Assembly (NCBI GenBank): GCA_003244205.1
Contig: QHBW01000098.1
Span: forward strand, 19,569-83,568
DNA: 64,000 bases
Origin: Solirubrobacterales bacterium
GTDB taxonomy: Bacteria > Actinomycetota > Thermoleophilia > Solirubrobacterales > Solirubrobacteraceae
Direction of reading: 5' to 3'
Positions 17,562 to 26,104 of this stretch are shown here, in pieces. Position 1 is the stretch's first letter; each line of letters starts with the position of its first letter. Under the pieces are notes generated by a model. That model saw nothing but the letters and a program-made list of their open reading frames with translations, ran no database searches and was not told the origin of the DNA. The position numbers and the translations under genes are program-made.

Positions 17562-18509
17562 ATGATCCCCCAGGTGGCCGTCGAGCTCAGCTACTGCATC
17601 GTCAACACCGAGCACCGCGAGCTGCTGCAGCGCTGCCTCGACGCCGTCGCGCGCGAGCGCGCGAGCGTGGTCTACGACACCGAGGTGCTCGTGCTCGACA
17701 ACGCCTCGCGCGACGGGTCGGCGACCGCCGCCCGGCGCCACCCCGCCGGCGCCGAGGTGATCGGGCTGCGCAAGCGGCGCGGCAAGGGCGAAAACGACTC
17801 GGCGCTGCTCGAACGCGCTCGGGGCCGCTTCTGCCTGATGCTCAACGAGGACTCCGAGCTGCTCCCCGGCGCGACGGAGGCGTTGCGCACGTCGCTGATC
17901 GAGCACCCGCGGGCGGGGGCTGCGGGGGCCGCGCTCTATGACCCCAACAGCGTGCGCCAACCCTCGGCGTGGCGCTTCCCGGGACCAGCGACGGCGCTGG
18001 CCGGCGCGCTGCTGGCGCACCGGCGCTTCACCGTGCAGAGTCGTGGCGAGCGCGTGCGCGAGGTCCACTGGGCGCAGTCGGCGGCGCTGATGGTGCGGCG
18101 CGACGCCGCCGAGGAGATCGGCTGGTTTGACCCTGAGTTCTTCGTCTACTCCGATGAGGTCGACTTCTGCAGGCGGCTACGCGACGCGGGCTGGCGCACG
18201 CTCTACGTCCCCGCAGCCAGGGCGATCCATCACGAGCAGCTCGTGCGCGGACCGATCCCCCAGCGACGCATCGTCGAGTTTTCGCGCAACCGCGACCGCT
18301 ACATGCGCAAGCACCACTCCGCGGGCGCCGCGTGGGTCGTGCGCTGGCTGACGGCGTGGACGTACTTCCTTCGGACCGTTGCCGCGCTCGTGCTGCCGGG
18401 GCACGATCCCCGACGCTATTGGCGCCACGTGCGCGCAACGCTGGGACCCGAGCGCGGCGAGGGCCTGCGCGAGGCCGCCGCGGAGCTTAACCGCGGCCCG
18501 CGGCTGTGA
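17562..18509 (+). CDS. Glycosyltransferase family 2 (rhamnosyltransferase-like)
   Basis: This 315-residue GT-A enzyme is the only plus-strand gene of the polysaccharide locus. Motifs are YCIVNTEHRELLQRCLDAV at the N-terminus, VLDNASRDGS for nucleotide binding, and CLMLNEDSELLPG with an ExD-like acidic motif. WFDPEFFVYSDEVDFCRRL is typical of WbbL-type rhamnosyl- or galactofuranosyltransferases. A hydrophobic C-terminal part may bind the membrane. I prefer ATG 17562. The in-frame ATG 17520 would overlap the divergent GT4 gene by 12 nt. The 3' end overlaps the convergent flippase gene by 23 bp. Confidence 0.85.
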   Translation: MIPQVAVELSYCIVNTEHRELLQRCLDAVARERASVVYDTEVLVLDNASRDGSATAARRHPAGAEVIGLRKRRGKGENDSALLERARGRFCLMLNEDSELLPGATEALRTSLIEHPRAGAAGAALYDPNSVRQPSAWRFPGPATALAGALLAHRRFTVQSRGERVREVHWAQSAALMVRRDAAEEIGWFDPEFFVYSDEVDFCRRLRDAGWRTLYVPAARAIHHEQLVRGPIPQRRIVEFSRNRDRYMRKHHSAGAAWVVRWLTAWTYFLRTVAALVLPGHDPRRYWRHVRATLGPERGEGLREAAAELNRGPRL

Positions 18510-19980
18510 GCTGGGCGCGCGCCCGCGCTCGGCCCGCGGCCACCAGCCGGCGCAGTCCCTCGCGCTCGCCCGGGTCCAGGAAGCCCGCCAGCCACAGCAC
18601 CAGCGGCACCGCCACGATCACTCCGGCGCGCGAGACGAACCCGACCACGCCGTCGTCGGGCAGAAACGCATCGCCCGCGCCCCAGGCGCCGCCCAGCACG
18701 ACGACCAGCAGCGCCAGCCGCCGCCACTCGAAGGCCACGTGAAAGAGCCGGCGCGTGAGCACGCGCATGACGGTCAGGATCGCGACGTAGGCGAGACAGA
18801 GCGCGAGCCCGGCGCCGGCGATCCCGAGCGGCCCGACGAGCAAGACGATCGCGACCACGTTGACGAGCAGGCCCGCGGCGGCCGCGGGGAGGTTGCGCGA
18901 CGTCATCCGCGCGCGCCCCGCAATCACCACGAACACCAGGAAGAGCCCGTACAGCGCCCACCCCAGCGCGACCCACGGCAACGCGCGGTACGCGCCGAAG
19001 AAGCTGTGGGCGGCGAACACTCGCAGCACCCAGCGCCCGACCAGGGCGAGCCCGACGACGACAGCTCCGGTGACCGCTACGTACCACGTCGTCACGCGGG
19101 CGTAGAGCTTGGAGGCCTCTTCGTCTGATTCGATCGAGTAGGCGAGCGGCGGCCACGCGTACTGGAAGCCGCGCACCGCCAGTGTCACCGCCGTCGCCAG
19201 CTTGACCGCGAGCGAATAGCGCCCGGCGTCCGCCGGGCTGACGTGGCGGTAGAGGTAGATGCGGTCGACTACGTTGAGCGCGTAGACGGAGAGGTCGGCG
19301 GGCATCGTCGGCAGCCCGAAGCGCAGCATCGGGCCGAGCTCCGGACGGTGCCAGCGGCCCGGGGTGAAGCCGAGCTGGTTGCGCAAACGCCACCACAGCC
19401 CCAGCAGCACGATCGTCGAAGCGGTGTAGTTCCCGAGGATCAGCCCGCGAGCCCCCATGCGCGCGGCGACCACCAGCGGTACCGTCAATGAGATGGTCAG
19501 CGCGACGTTGGTGAGCGACGCGAAGAGGTACTCACGGGCGCGCTCCTCCACGCGCAGCAGCGCGTAGGCCACCTCCAGGTTGGTGAATGCCCACAGTCCC
19601 ATCGCGGCGAAGGACATCAGCGTCGCGTCGCGGTAGCCGAGGATGAGCTGGGACACCGACCCGGCGAAGGCGAGCGCCACGAGCAGGGCGACCGTCGAGC
19701 AGAGCGCGGTGAACCCGGTCGCCAGGCGCGCGATGCGAATGCGCCGCTCCGGCTCGGCGTCGAGGAAGTGCAAGCGCACGAAGGCCGCGTCGATGCCGAG
19801 GCGCAGCACGATCGAGATCAGCACGACCGCCGTCGTGAGCACCTCCGCGGTCCCGTAGTCGCGCGGGGTGAGGAAGTGCGTGTAGACGGGCAGCAGCCCG
19901 AGGGCGACGACCTTGGCGAGCGCCTCGCCGAGCTGGTAGGCGAAGCCGGTCCTCAGCAGACGGCGGAAGTAGCCGATCAC
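18487..19980 (-). CDS. Wzx-like polysaccharide flippase
   Basis: This 497-residue polytopic protein has about 12-14 predicted membrane helices and no long soluble domain. It begins with the conserved pattern FAYQLGEALAKVVALGLLPVYTHFLTP, which in shorter form is typical of the polysaccharide transport (PST/MOP) superfamily, followed by DYGTAEVL. These proteins move undecaprenyl-diphosphate-linked repeat units across the cytoplasmic membrane. The gene lies 12 nt downstream of the Wzy-like gene, as expected for a Wzx/Wzy pathway. The start is GTG 19980. Lipid II flippase activity is an unlikely alternative given the context. Confidence 0.85.
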   Translation of the reverse strand: MIGYFRRLLRTGFAYQLGEALAKVVALGLLPVYTHFLTPRDYGTAEVLTTAVVLISIVLRLGIDAAFVRLHFLDAEPERRIRIARLATGFTALCSTVALLVALAFAGSVSQLILGYRDATLMSFAAMGLWAFTNLEVAYALLRVEERAREYLFASLTNVALTISLTVPLVVAARMGARGLILGNYTASTIVLLGLWWRLRNQLGFTPGRWHRPELGPMLRFGLPTMPADLSVYALNVVDRIYLYRHVSPADAGRYSLAVKLATAVTLAVRGFQYAWPPLAYSIESDEEASKLYARVTTWYVAVTGAVVVGLALVGRWVLRVFAAHSFFGAYRALPWVALGWALYGLFLVFVVIAGRARMTSRNLPAAAAGLLVNVVAIVLLVGPLGIAGAGLALCLAYVAILTVMRVLTRRLFHVAFEWRRLALLVVVLGGAWGAGDAFLPDDGVVGFVSRAGVIVAVPLVLWLAGFLDPGEREGLRRLVAAGRARARAQLTAAGRG

Positions 19981-19992
19981 GGCCTCGTCCAG

Positions 19993-21531
19993 CTATCGGG
20001 CCGGCGCGGGGTCCGCCGGCGGCGCCGCGGCAAGCGCCGCTGCGACGCCGAGCAGCGCCCACGTCGAGGGGTCCGAGAGGAAGTCCGCGTAGAGCAGCGT
20101 GTGCACGATGAGGGCCGCGAATGCCGCCGCCAGCCCGGCTCGCGCGGGCGAGCGCCGTGCGCCGCGCACGAGCAGCAAGCGCGCGGCGACCAGCAGGCCG
20201 AGATAGAGCGCGAGCCCGGGCGCTCCCTGTTCGCTGGCCACGGTGATCGGAATCGTGTGCGACGCCGCGACCGCGCGATCCTCCGGCGAAACCGCCGCCG
20301 GGTCCTCGACGCGACTCTGCTCGCGCCTGCGGAACTCGGCGGCGAAGCTGCCGGAGCCCCAGCCGCCCAGCGGCCGCTGAGCAAACAGGTCCGCGCCGCC
20401 CTGGATCAGCGAGCTGCGTCCGCTCGAGGCGGTCGCGAGCGCCTGCGCGCGGTTGAGGTTCACGTGCACAACGTCGCCGAAGGCCAGCAGAAAGACCGCG
20501 CCGAGCACGACCGCGACGCCCGCGACGAGCCCGACGATGCGCAGCGAGAAGCGCAGCGCGGCGAGCGCGAGCAAGCCCGCCAGCAGGGCGACAAAGCTCG
20601 ACTGCGAGAGCGATGAGAGCAGCGCCAACCAGATCACGACGAGCGCGCCGGTGGCGACCAGGACCTCGCGCCTGCTGCGAGTCCAGAGCATGGCAGCGAC
20701 GAGCAGCGTGGCGACCAGGGCGAGAAAGCGGCCGTAGACGTTGGGGTCATAGAAGAGCGAGTTCACGCGAAAGCTCGACCCGAACACGTTGGCCGCCTTG
20801 AGGTTCGAGTTCAGCAACAGGTGACGCGTGGCGAGCTCGACAAAGCCGACCAGCGCGAGTACGCCGGCGATCGACACGAGCGCCAGCAGGCACAGGCGCA
20901 TCAGGCGGGCGTCCCAGCGCAGCTCGGCGATCAGCGCCAGCAGCAGCGCGAACGGGACATAGAAGAAGATCACCTGCCCCAGCGCGATGTTGAAACGCGT
21001 CGAGTAGAGCGCCTGAACGGCATAGAGGACGATGCTCGCGGCCAGCAGCCAGCGCACCGCCCCCGGGAGGCCGCGGACGGCAGCTGCGGGTCCCTGGACA
21101 CGGCCTCGCAGCAGCACCACGATCCACGCCAGCGCTCCGGCGGCGATGACCGCGTAGAGGGGGATCAACAGGTTGTACGTCGTGCCGCTGAGCGTCACCG
21201 GCACGCGGAAGGGCAGCGCCGCGACGGCCAGCAGCGCGAACAGCTGCGGTCGGCGTCGAATCAGCCAGGCCAGGCCAGCGAGCGAAACCAGGCCCACGAC
21301 CGCAGCGGCGGCGGCAACCGCCGGGTGATTGCGAACCACGGAGAAGCTCGAGGTGTCCCAGCGGTGCAGCGCCAGCAGCGTCGGCGTCGCGATCAGCGCG
21401 AGCGCCATCGCGACGGCGCGCAGCCGAGGCTGTGGAGCCACGAGCGCCCCAGCCGCCAGCACGGCGCACACGATCGCGATCGCCTGCTCGGCACCGGCGC
21501 CGACGACGGCGGCGAGCACCGGGGTGTTCAT
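19993..21531 (-). CDS. O-antigen ligase/polymerase-like membrane protein (Wzy_C)
   Basis: The 512-residue protein has about 12 hydrophobic segments and one large external loop around residues 375-430. That loop contains GRSSLIQGGADLFAQRPLGGWGSGSF, quoted here as GRSSLIQGG and PLGGWGSGSF, the usual Wzy_C pattern. The periplasmic-type loop ends with HTIPITVASEQGAPGL, which has the conserved His and Glu. Such proteins polymerise repeat units (Wzy) or transfer finished chains (WaaL). With a neighbouring flippase and no outer-membrane core to ligate to, polymerase is the likelier role. It starts at ATG 21531, 1 nt from the histidine phosphatase gene. Confidence 0.8.
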   Translation of the reverse strand: MNTPVLAAVVGAGAEQAIAIVCAVLAAGALVAPQPRLRAVAMALALIATPTLLALHRWDTSSFSVVRNHPAVAAAAAVVGLVSLAGLAWLIRRRPQLFALLAVAALPFRVPVTLSGTTYNLLIPLYAVIAAGALAWIVVLLRGRVQGPAAAVRGLPGAVRWLLAASIVLYAVQALYSTRFNIALGQVIFFYVPFALLLALIAELRWDARLMRLCLLALVSIAGVLALVGFVELATRHLLLNSNLKAANVFGSSFRVNSLFYDPNVYGRFLALVATLLVAAMLWTRSRREVLVATGALVVIWLALLSSLSQSSFVALLAGLLALAALRFSLRIVGLVAGVAVVLGAVFLLAFGDVVHVNLNRAQALATASSGRSSLIQGGADLFAQRPLGGWGSGSFAAEFRRREQSRVEDPAAVSPEDRAVAASHTIPITVASEQGAPGLALYLGLLVAARLLLVRGARRSPARAGLAAAFAALIVHTLLYADFLSDPSTWALLGVAAALAAAPPADPAPAR

Positions 21532-21532
21532 C

Positions 21533-22078
21533 TCAGAGCTCGATCAGCGCCGCGTTGGGGATCGTCCAGCTGTGAAAGCGCTGCAGGGCGAGATCACCGT
21601 TGGCATGGCACAGCGCCACCCGGATCGAGCCCCCGTGGCAGACTGCGAGCCCGGGCTGGCGATCGGCGCTGCCAATCTCGCCGAGCGCCTCCACGACACG
21701 TCTCAGCTGCTCGCCCAGCGACTCACCACCGGGGAAGCGAAAGCTGGCGCCGGCCCGCCGCCAGGCGGCGTAGCTTTCGGGGTCCTCGCGCTCGACCTCA
21801 TACCAGCAGCGTCCCTCCCAGATGCCGCGACTGCCTTCGCGCAGGCGCGGATCGAGCCGCGGCTGCAAGCCGATGTGCGCGCCCACGATCTCGGCGGTTT
21901 CGCATGCCCGGCTCAAATCGGAGGAGTAGAGCGCGCCGATCTGCTTGCACTCGACGCGCTCGGCGAGCTCGTGAGCCTGTGCACGGCCGGCGTCGTTGAG
22001 CGGCGTGTCGCGGAAGCCCTGGATCCGTATTGGCTCGCGATTGTCGTCGGTCTCGCCATGGCGGGCGAGGAGGATCAC
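21533..22078 (-). CDS. Histidine phosphatase (phosphoglycerate-mutase superfamily)
   Basis: The 181-residue protein has the phosphohistidine motif LLARHGETDDN near the N-terminus (His7). The partner Arg region is YSSDLSRACETAEI, and the second conserved His is in LAVCHGGSIR, so the phosphatase core is complete. Members hydrolyse phosphate esters such as sugar phosphates and alpha-ribazole phosphate. GTG 22078 overlaps the stop of the ComA-like gene (GTGA). This suggests it may dephosphorylate that enzyme's product, a role performed by ComB in methanogens; that is inference. A role in nucleotide-sugar or lipid-carrier metabolism of the polysaccharide locus is the alternative. Confidence 0.85.
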   Translation of the reverse strand: MILLARHGETDDNREPIRIQGFRDTPLNDAGRAQAHELAERVECKQIGALYSSDLSRACETAEIVGAHIGLQPRLDPRLREGSRGIWEGRCWYEVEREDPESYAAWRRAGASFRFPGGESLGEQLRRVVEALGEIGSADRQPGLAVCHGGSIRVALCHANGDLALQRFHSWTIPNAALIEL

Positions 22079-22830
22079 CTCTTCACCGAGGACAACGTGT
22101 CGGAGCGCAGGCCGAGGCGCAGAGTCTCCAGCGAGAGCACCTCGTCGGGCGCGATGTTGCCGAGGTTGACCTCGCTGCCGAAGCGCTTGAGCAGGAAGAC
22201 CTGCTGCTCCTTGCGCGGTGCCTCGAAGATCATCCGCTCGACGTCCACACCGTGGGCGATCTCGTCGATCAGCCCCATCCGTGGCTCGCCGTCTGCCCGG
22301 TAGAGGCCCACGGTGCCCGACTCACGCGCCTCGGCGATCACCTTCCAGGCGCCGGCGTCCAGCTCCGCGGCGATCTGCTCGACCCACCGATAGGGGGCCA
22401 TGACCTTGGCAGCGTCCTTGCTGCCGACCTCCGAGAAGACGCGGAACTCTGCCGCCAAGCGCGCGATCAGCGCCAGCTTGCGCTCCGGCTCGAGCTCGAT
22501 CGTGCCGTCGGAGACCTCGACATGGACGATCCCCAGCTCGTGCAGCCAGGCAACCATCTGCTCGACGCGATCCTGGCGGATCGCCAGCTCGGTGAGGGTG
22601 CCGCCGAGCACGACGGGGATCCCGTGGGCGCTGTAGCGCTCTAGCTTTGAGGCGAGGTTGGCCGTGGCCAGCGCCGTCCCCCATCCGAGCTTGACGATGT
22701 CAACGGCGCCGCCGGCAACCTCGACGAGGCCGTCGACCTCGGCCACCGACAGCCCGCGATCGAGCACATGGGTTAGGCCGCGCTCGCGAGGCTTGCCACC
22801 GCGGGCTGGAAGGTCGAGGAATGGGGACAC
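22075..22830 (-). CDS. Phosphosulfolactate synthase (ComA)-like protein
   Basis: The 251-residue protein matches the length and motif pattern of the ComA family. LDRGLSVAEVDGLVEVAGG, VDIVKLGWGTA, PVVLGGTLTELAIRQ and VEVSDGTIELE are visible, with the late segment FEAPRKEQQVFLLKRFGSEVNLGNI (quoted in part: FEAPRKEQQV and VNLGNI). ComA is a TIM-barrel enzyme joining sulfite to phosphoenolpyruvate to give (R)-phosphosulfolactate, the first step of coenzyme M synthesis in methanogens. In bacteria it can lead to sulfolactate. GTG 22830 was chosen because the family-like sequence begins there. Its stop overlaps the phosphatase gene. Its place in a glycan locus is odd. Confidence 0.8.
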   Translation of the reverse strand: MSPFLDLPARGGKPRERGLTHVLDRGLSVAEVDGLVEVAGGAVDIVKLGWGTALATANLASKLERYSAHGIPVVLGGTLTELAIRQDRVEQMVAWLHELGIVHVEVSDGTIELEPERKLALIARLAAEFRVFSEVGSKDAAKVMAPYRWVEQIAAELDAGAWKVIAEARESGTVGLYRADGEPRMGLIDEIAHGVDVERMIFEAPRKEQQVFLLKRFGSEVNLGNIAPDEVLSLETLRLGLRSDTLSSVKR

Positions 22831-22843
22831 GCCTAGGTGCGCG

Positions 22844-24091
22844 TCAGTGCTTCGTCGCCCGATCGGTCCCGACGGTGACCACGACGTTGGCGGCCGGTGC
22901 GAGTGCGCGCGTGCCGGCGTCGATCGGTGTGACAAAGGCGCTCGGGGGGCCGAGCAGCCGCGCGATCTCCACGGCCGCCTGACGCTGGCCGGAGGCGTAG
23001 GCGACCTGGGTCTGGAAGAGCTGCTGCGTGGCGGCGTTCGCAGTCGAGCCACCCTTGAAGCCGCCACGCACGAGCTGGTCTGAGACCTGCTTGGCGAGAC
23101 CGGGGGTGGTGGTCCCGTTGAGCACCGCCACGGTCACCGAGCTGCGGTTCAAGCCGGACGTGGAGGTGCGGTGGTGACGGACCGCCGCGGCGGCGGGGGC
23201 GGGGGCGGTGGAGCCCTGGTTGGCAGGCGCGCTGCTTCCGCCGCCGAGCTGGGTGATGAGGACCACGGCGACGGCGATGATCGCGACGGCGACACCGGCG
23301 ATCAGGGCGAGCGCTCGCGGGGGCAACCTCCTTCTGCGGTTGGGGGCGCTGCCCCGGATCGGAGGCGGAACCTGGCCGCCGCCGGGGGCGACGCGGCTGG
23401 CCGAGGGAACTCCCAGCGGACTGGAGCGGACGGGCTGCTGTGTGGCGGCGGGCGCGGCTGGAGCAGCGGCTGCGGCTGCGGCTGGAGCAGCGGCGGCGGC
23501 TGCGGGCGCGGCGGCGGCCGTGGCGGGCGGGGGCGGGGCGTCGGGCGCCCTGGCGGGCGCGTCTGCACGCGCGACGCCAGCGCTCGGGATGGGCGCAGGC
23601 GAGCCGTTGCCGCCCGCCTGCTCGGCGGGGGCGACCGCGGCCGCGGCTGCCGCGGGTGCAGCTGCTGCGACACGAGCGGCCGACGTTGCGGCCGGCGTGC
23701 CTGTCGCCGTCGGCGCGGGAGGCGCTGCTCCAGCGTGCACGGCGGTCGGGGGGGGCGCCTCGGGCCCAGACGGGCCGCCAGCGCCCGCCGGACGAGCCGG
23801 CGGCTGACCAGGCCGGCCGCCAGCCGGAGGGGTCTGCTGAGCAGGGGGCTGGGCGGGACGCTGCTGGGCGACCGGGCGGCGCTGCTGCGCCACGGTGGAG
23901 CCGCGTGAAAGCCGCGACTGAAGCTCGGCCTCGCGCTCGCTGGCGGCGGCCGCCCACTCCCGCAGGCGGGTCATCTCCCTCGCCTGCGTGAAGTAGAGCA
24001 GCGCGAGCAGCGCCAGGCCTGGGATCGCCGCGATCCCGGCATAGACCCCTAGCTTGTCCACGAGGCTGTTGGTGCTGAGCGCTAGCAGCAT
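22844..24091 (-). CDS. Membrane protein with C-terminal LytR_C domain
   Basis: The 415-residue protein has an N-terminal membrane helix (residues about 14-33, GVYAGIAAIPGLALLALLYF) and a short charged helical segment with REMTRLREWAAAASEREAEL. A long Ala/Pro/Gln-rich disordered linker follows at about residues 60-260. A second membrane helix (ALALIAGVAVAIIAVAVVLI) precedes the LytR C-terminal domain of about 90 residues. That domain contains VTVAVLNGTTTPGLAKQV and ends NVVVTVGTD. This domain often accompanies LCP enzymes that attach polymers to peptidoglycan, but no LCP catalytic domain is present here. Its start has a TAGACT box 6 nt upstream. A cell-wall polymer role is likely. Confidence 0.8.
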   Translation of the reverse strand: MLLALSTNSLVDKLGVYAGIAAIPGLALLALLYFTQAREMTRLREWAAAASEREAELQSRLSRGSTVAQQRRPVAQQRPAQPPAQQTPPAGGRPGQPPARPAGAGGPSGPEAPPPTAVHAGAAPPAPTATGTPAATSAARVAAAAPAAAAAAVAPAEQAGGNGSPAPIPSAGVARADAPARAPDAPPPPATAAAAPAAAAAAPAAAAAAAPAAPAATQQPVRSSPLGVPSASRVAPGGGQVPPPIRGSAPNRRRRLPPRALALIAGVAVAIIAVAVVLITQLGGGSSAPANQGSTAPAPAAAAVRHHRTSTSGLNRSSVTVAVLNGTTTPGLAKQVSDQLVRGGFKGGSTANAATQQLFQTQVAYASGQRQAAVEIARLLGPPSAFVTPIDAGTRALAPAANVVVTVGTDRATKH

Positions 24092-24097
24092 CGCCGC

Positions 24098-24103
24098 AGT
24101 CTA
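24098..24103 (-). promoter_or_regulatory. Candidate -10 box (TAGACT) for the LytR_C gene
   Basis: TAGACT on the minus strand lies 6 nt before ATG 24091 and overlaps the stop codon of the upstream capD-like gene. The spacing fits leaderless initiation. Confidence 0.4.
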
Positions 24104-26074
24104 GGCGGGTGTCCCGCTCGCGTCGCTGCCGATCTCGGTCATTGCGGTGCGTGAGCTCGCCAGCTCGCCGACGGCGGCGGCGAGCGCCGCCGCGTCGCCT
24201 TCGAGCACGAGCAGGTTGACCCGGTCGAACGTCTCGGCGAGCCAATCGGGGTCGAGCCGCGAGCGATCGGCGCGCTGGATCTTTGCGGCGGGAGTGGGCT
24301 GGGGGCGCTCGTAGGGGTTGAACAGCTCCTCGTGCAGCTTCTCCCCCGGCCGCCTGCCGATCTCCTGGATGTCGATGTCGCGGTAAGGCTCGAGTCCCGA
24401 GAGGCGGACCATGTCGGTGGCCAGCTCGAGCACGGACACCGGCTCCCCCATCTCGAGCACGAAGACCTCGCCGCCGGCGGCGAGCGAGCCCGCGCGGATC
24501 ACGAGCTGGACGGCCTCCGGAATCGTCATGAAGTAGCGCGTCATCCGCGGGTCGGTGATCGTCAGGGGTCCGCCGGCAGCGATCTGGCGACGGAAGATCG
24601 GCACCACGGAGCCCGATGAGCCCAGCACGTTGCCGAAGCGCACGGTCGTGTAGCGCGTGCCGGGGTAGTGCAGGTCAGCTGCCTCCACGGCCCATTCGGC
24701 GAGCGCCTTCGTCGCGCCCATCACGGTCGCGGGAGACACCGCCTTGTCGGTCGAGACGAGCACGAACCGACCCACCGCCGCCTCTCCGGCGACCCGCGCG
24801 ACCAGGCGGGTCGCGAGCGCGTTGTTGCGGAAGGCCTCGACCGGGTTGCCTTCCATCAGGCCGACGTGCTTGTAGGCGGCGGCGTGGAAGACGATCGACG
24901 GGCGGAGCTCGGCGAAGACCTCGCGCATGCGCTCCTCTTCCTTGCAGTCGGCGAGGATCGCGACGGCGTTGCGCACGTGACGCTCCTCCTCGAGCTCGCG
25001 CGAGATCTCGAAGAGGTTGTCCTCCGCATGGTCGAGCAAGATCACGCGGCGGGGTCCGACATGGGCGATCTGACGCGCGAGCTCGGATCCAACCGAGCCG
25101 CCGGCCCCCGTCACCAGCACGGTCTCGTCCTTGAGATAGCGCCCCACGCGTTCGAGCTCCATCACCACCGGCTCGCGCCCGAGCACGTCCTCGACCTGGA
25201 CGGGACGGATCTGGCGCACGGCATTGGCGCCGCTCTGCAGCATCTCGAAGACCGTCGGCAGCGTGCGCACCGGAATCCCCCGGACCCGGCAGGCCGCGAC
25301 GACGCGACCGCGCAGCGTGCCGGGGGCAGACGGGATCGCGATGATGACTTCGTCGGGCGCGGCCTCGTCGAGCACGCGCGGGAGGTCCTCGTCGGTGTCG
25401 CCGAGCACGCGCAGGCCATCGACACGTACCCGCCGCTGGCGAGGATCGTCGTCGAGGAAGCCGATCGGTCGCAGGCGCAGCTCGGGGTTGCGCGTCATCT
25501 CGCGCAACACCAGACGCCCGCCCTGGCCGGCGCCGACGACAAGGACGTTGTGGGAGTCGCCAGCCCGCCTGCGCAGACCGCGCAGCGGCCGCTCGTAGAA
25601 GGTGCGCACCGCAAAGCGCGCTCCGCCCAGCAGCAGCAGGCAGAGCATGAAGTCGAGCGCGATCACGCCGGCGGGCGAGTTGACCGCGACGTCGTGGAAG
25701 AGCTCGCGGTGGCTGACGTGTCCGTAGGCCTCGCTCGTCACGTACGGGTGCGCGAAGGCGATGTAGGCCACCCAGGCCATCACCGCGAGCAGCACGGAGC
25801 GCAGCAGGACCGCGTAGTCGCGCTGGCTGAAGAACCGCCAGCCGCGCTCGTAGAGCCCCGACAACACGAAGATCACGAGCCCGCTGCCGACAACCGGGAG
25901 GATGGTCGCGTCCAGCAGGTGCTGGTAGCGAGGCAGGACCCCGGCGTCGAATCGGAGCACGTAGGCGAGGTAGTACGCGAGCGCGACCAGGCACCCGTCG
26001 ACGGCGATCTGTGGAAGCGCGTGCCGATGGACGACGGGCAACAGGCCGCGGCGGACCGAGAGCCGGCGGCGCAT
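24101..26074 (-). CDS. CapD/PglF-like membrane nucleotide-sugar 4,6-dehydratase
   Basis: This 657-residue protein has four N-terminal membrane helices and a first Rossmann region with VLVVGAGQGGRLVLREM. The catalytic SDR domain begins with VTGAGGSVGSELARQI. The active region reads VSTDKAVSPATVMGATK. Here Met replaces the usual SDR Tyr while Lys is kept, which is the hallmark of the FlaA1/PglF/CapD branch. These enzymes convert UDP-GlcNAc or similar to a 4-keto-6-deoxy sugar at the cytoplasmic face. In the locus it would supply a deoxy-amino sugar for the repeat unit. The start is ATG 26074 with a TAGAAT box 7 nt upstream, so it probably heads an operon. Confidence 0.88.
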   Translation of the reverse strand: MRRRLSVRRGLLPVVHRHALPQIAVDGCLVALAYYLAYVLRFDAGVLPRYQHLLDATILPVVGSGLVIFVLSGLYERGWRFFSQRDYAVLLRSVLLAVMAWVAYIAFAHPYVTSEAYGHVSHRELFHDVAVNSPAGVIALDFMLCLLLLGGARFAVRTFYERPLRGLRRRAGDSHNVLVVGAGQGGRLVLREMTRNPELRLRPIGFLDDDPRQRRVRVDGLRVLGDTDEDLPRVLDEAAPDEVIIAIPSAPGTLRGRVVAACRVRGIPVRTLPTVFEMLQSGANAVRQIRPVQVEDVLGREPVVMELERVGRYLKDETVLVTGAGGSVGSELARQIAHVGPRRVILLDHAEDNLFEISRELEEERHVRNAVAILADCKEEERMREVFAELRPSIVFHAAAYKHVGLMEGNPVEAFRNNALATRLVARVAGEAAVGRFVLVSTDKAVSPATVMGATKALAEWAVEAADLHYPGTRYTTVRFGNVLGSSGSVVPIFRRQIAAGGPLTITDPRMTRYFMTIPEAVQLVIRAGSLAAGGEVFVLEMGEPVSVLELATDMVRLSGLEPYRDIDIQEIGRRPGEKLHEELFNPYERPQPTPAAKIQRADRSRLDPDWLAETFDRVNLLVLEGDAAALAAAVGELASSRTAMTEIGSDASGTPA

Positions 26075-26081
26075 CTGCGAG

Positions 26082-26087
26082 ATTCTA
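26082..26087 (-). promoter_or_regulatory. Candidate -10 box (TAGAAT) for the capD-like gene
   Basis: TAGAAT on the minus strand ends 7 nt before ATG 26074, the same geometry as at other leaderless-type starts in this window. Confidence 0.45.
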
Positions 26088-26104
26088 GGCGCTCAGTGCG
26101 GGTT

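Noticed and set aside
22870..24000. Long plus-strand frames over the LytR_C gene
   Set aside because: They are Gly/Arg-rich shadows of the Ala/Pro-rich linker on the minus strand.
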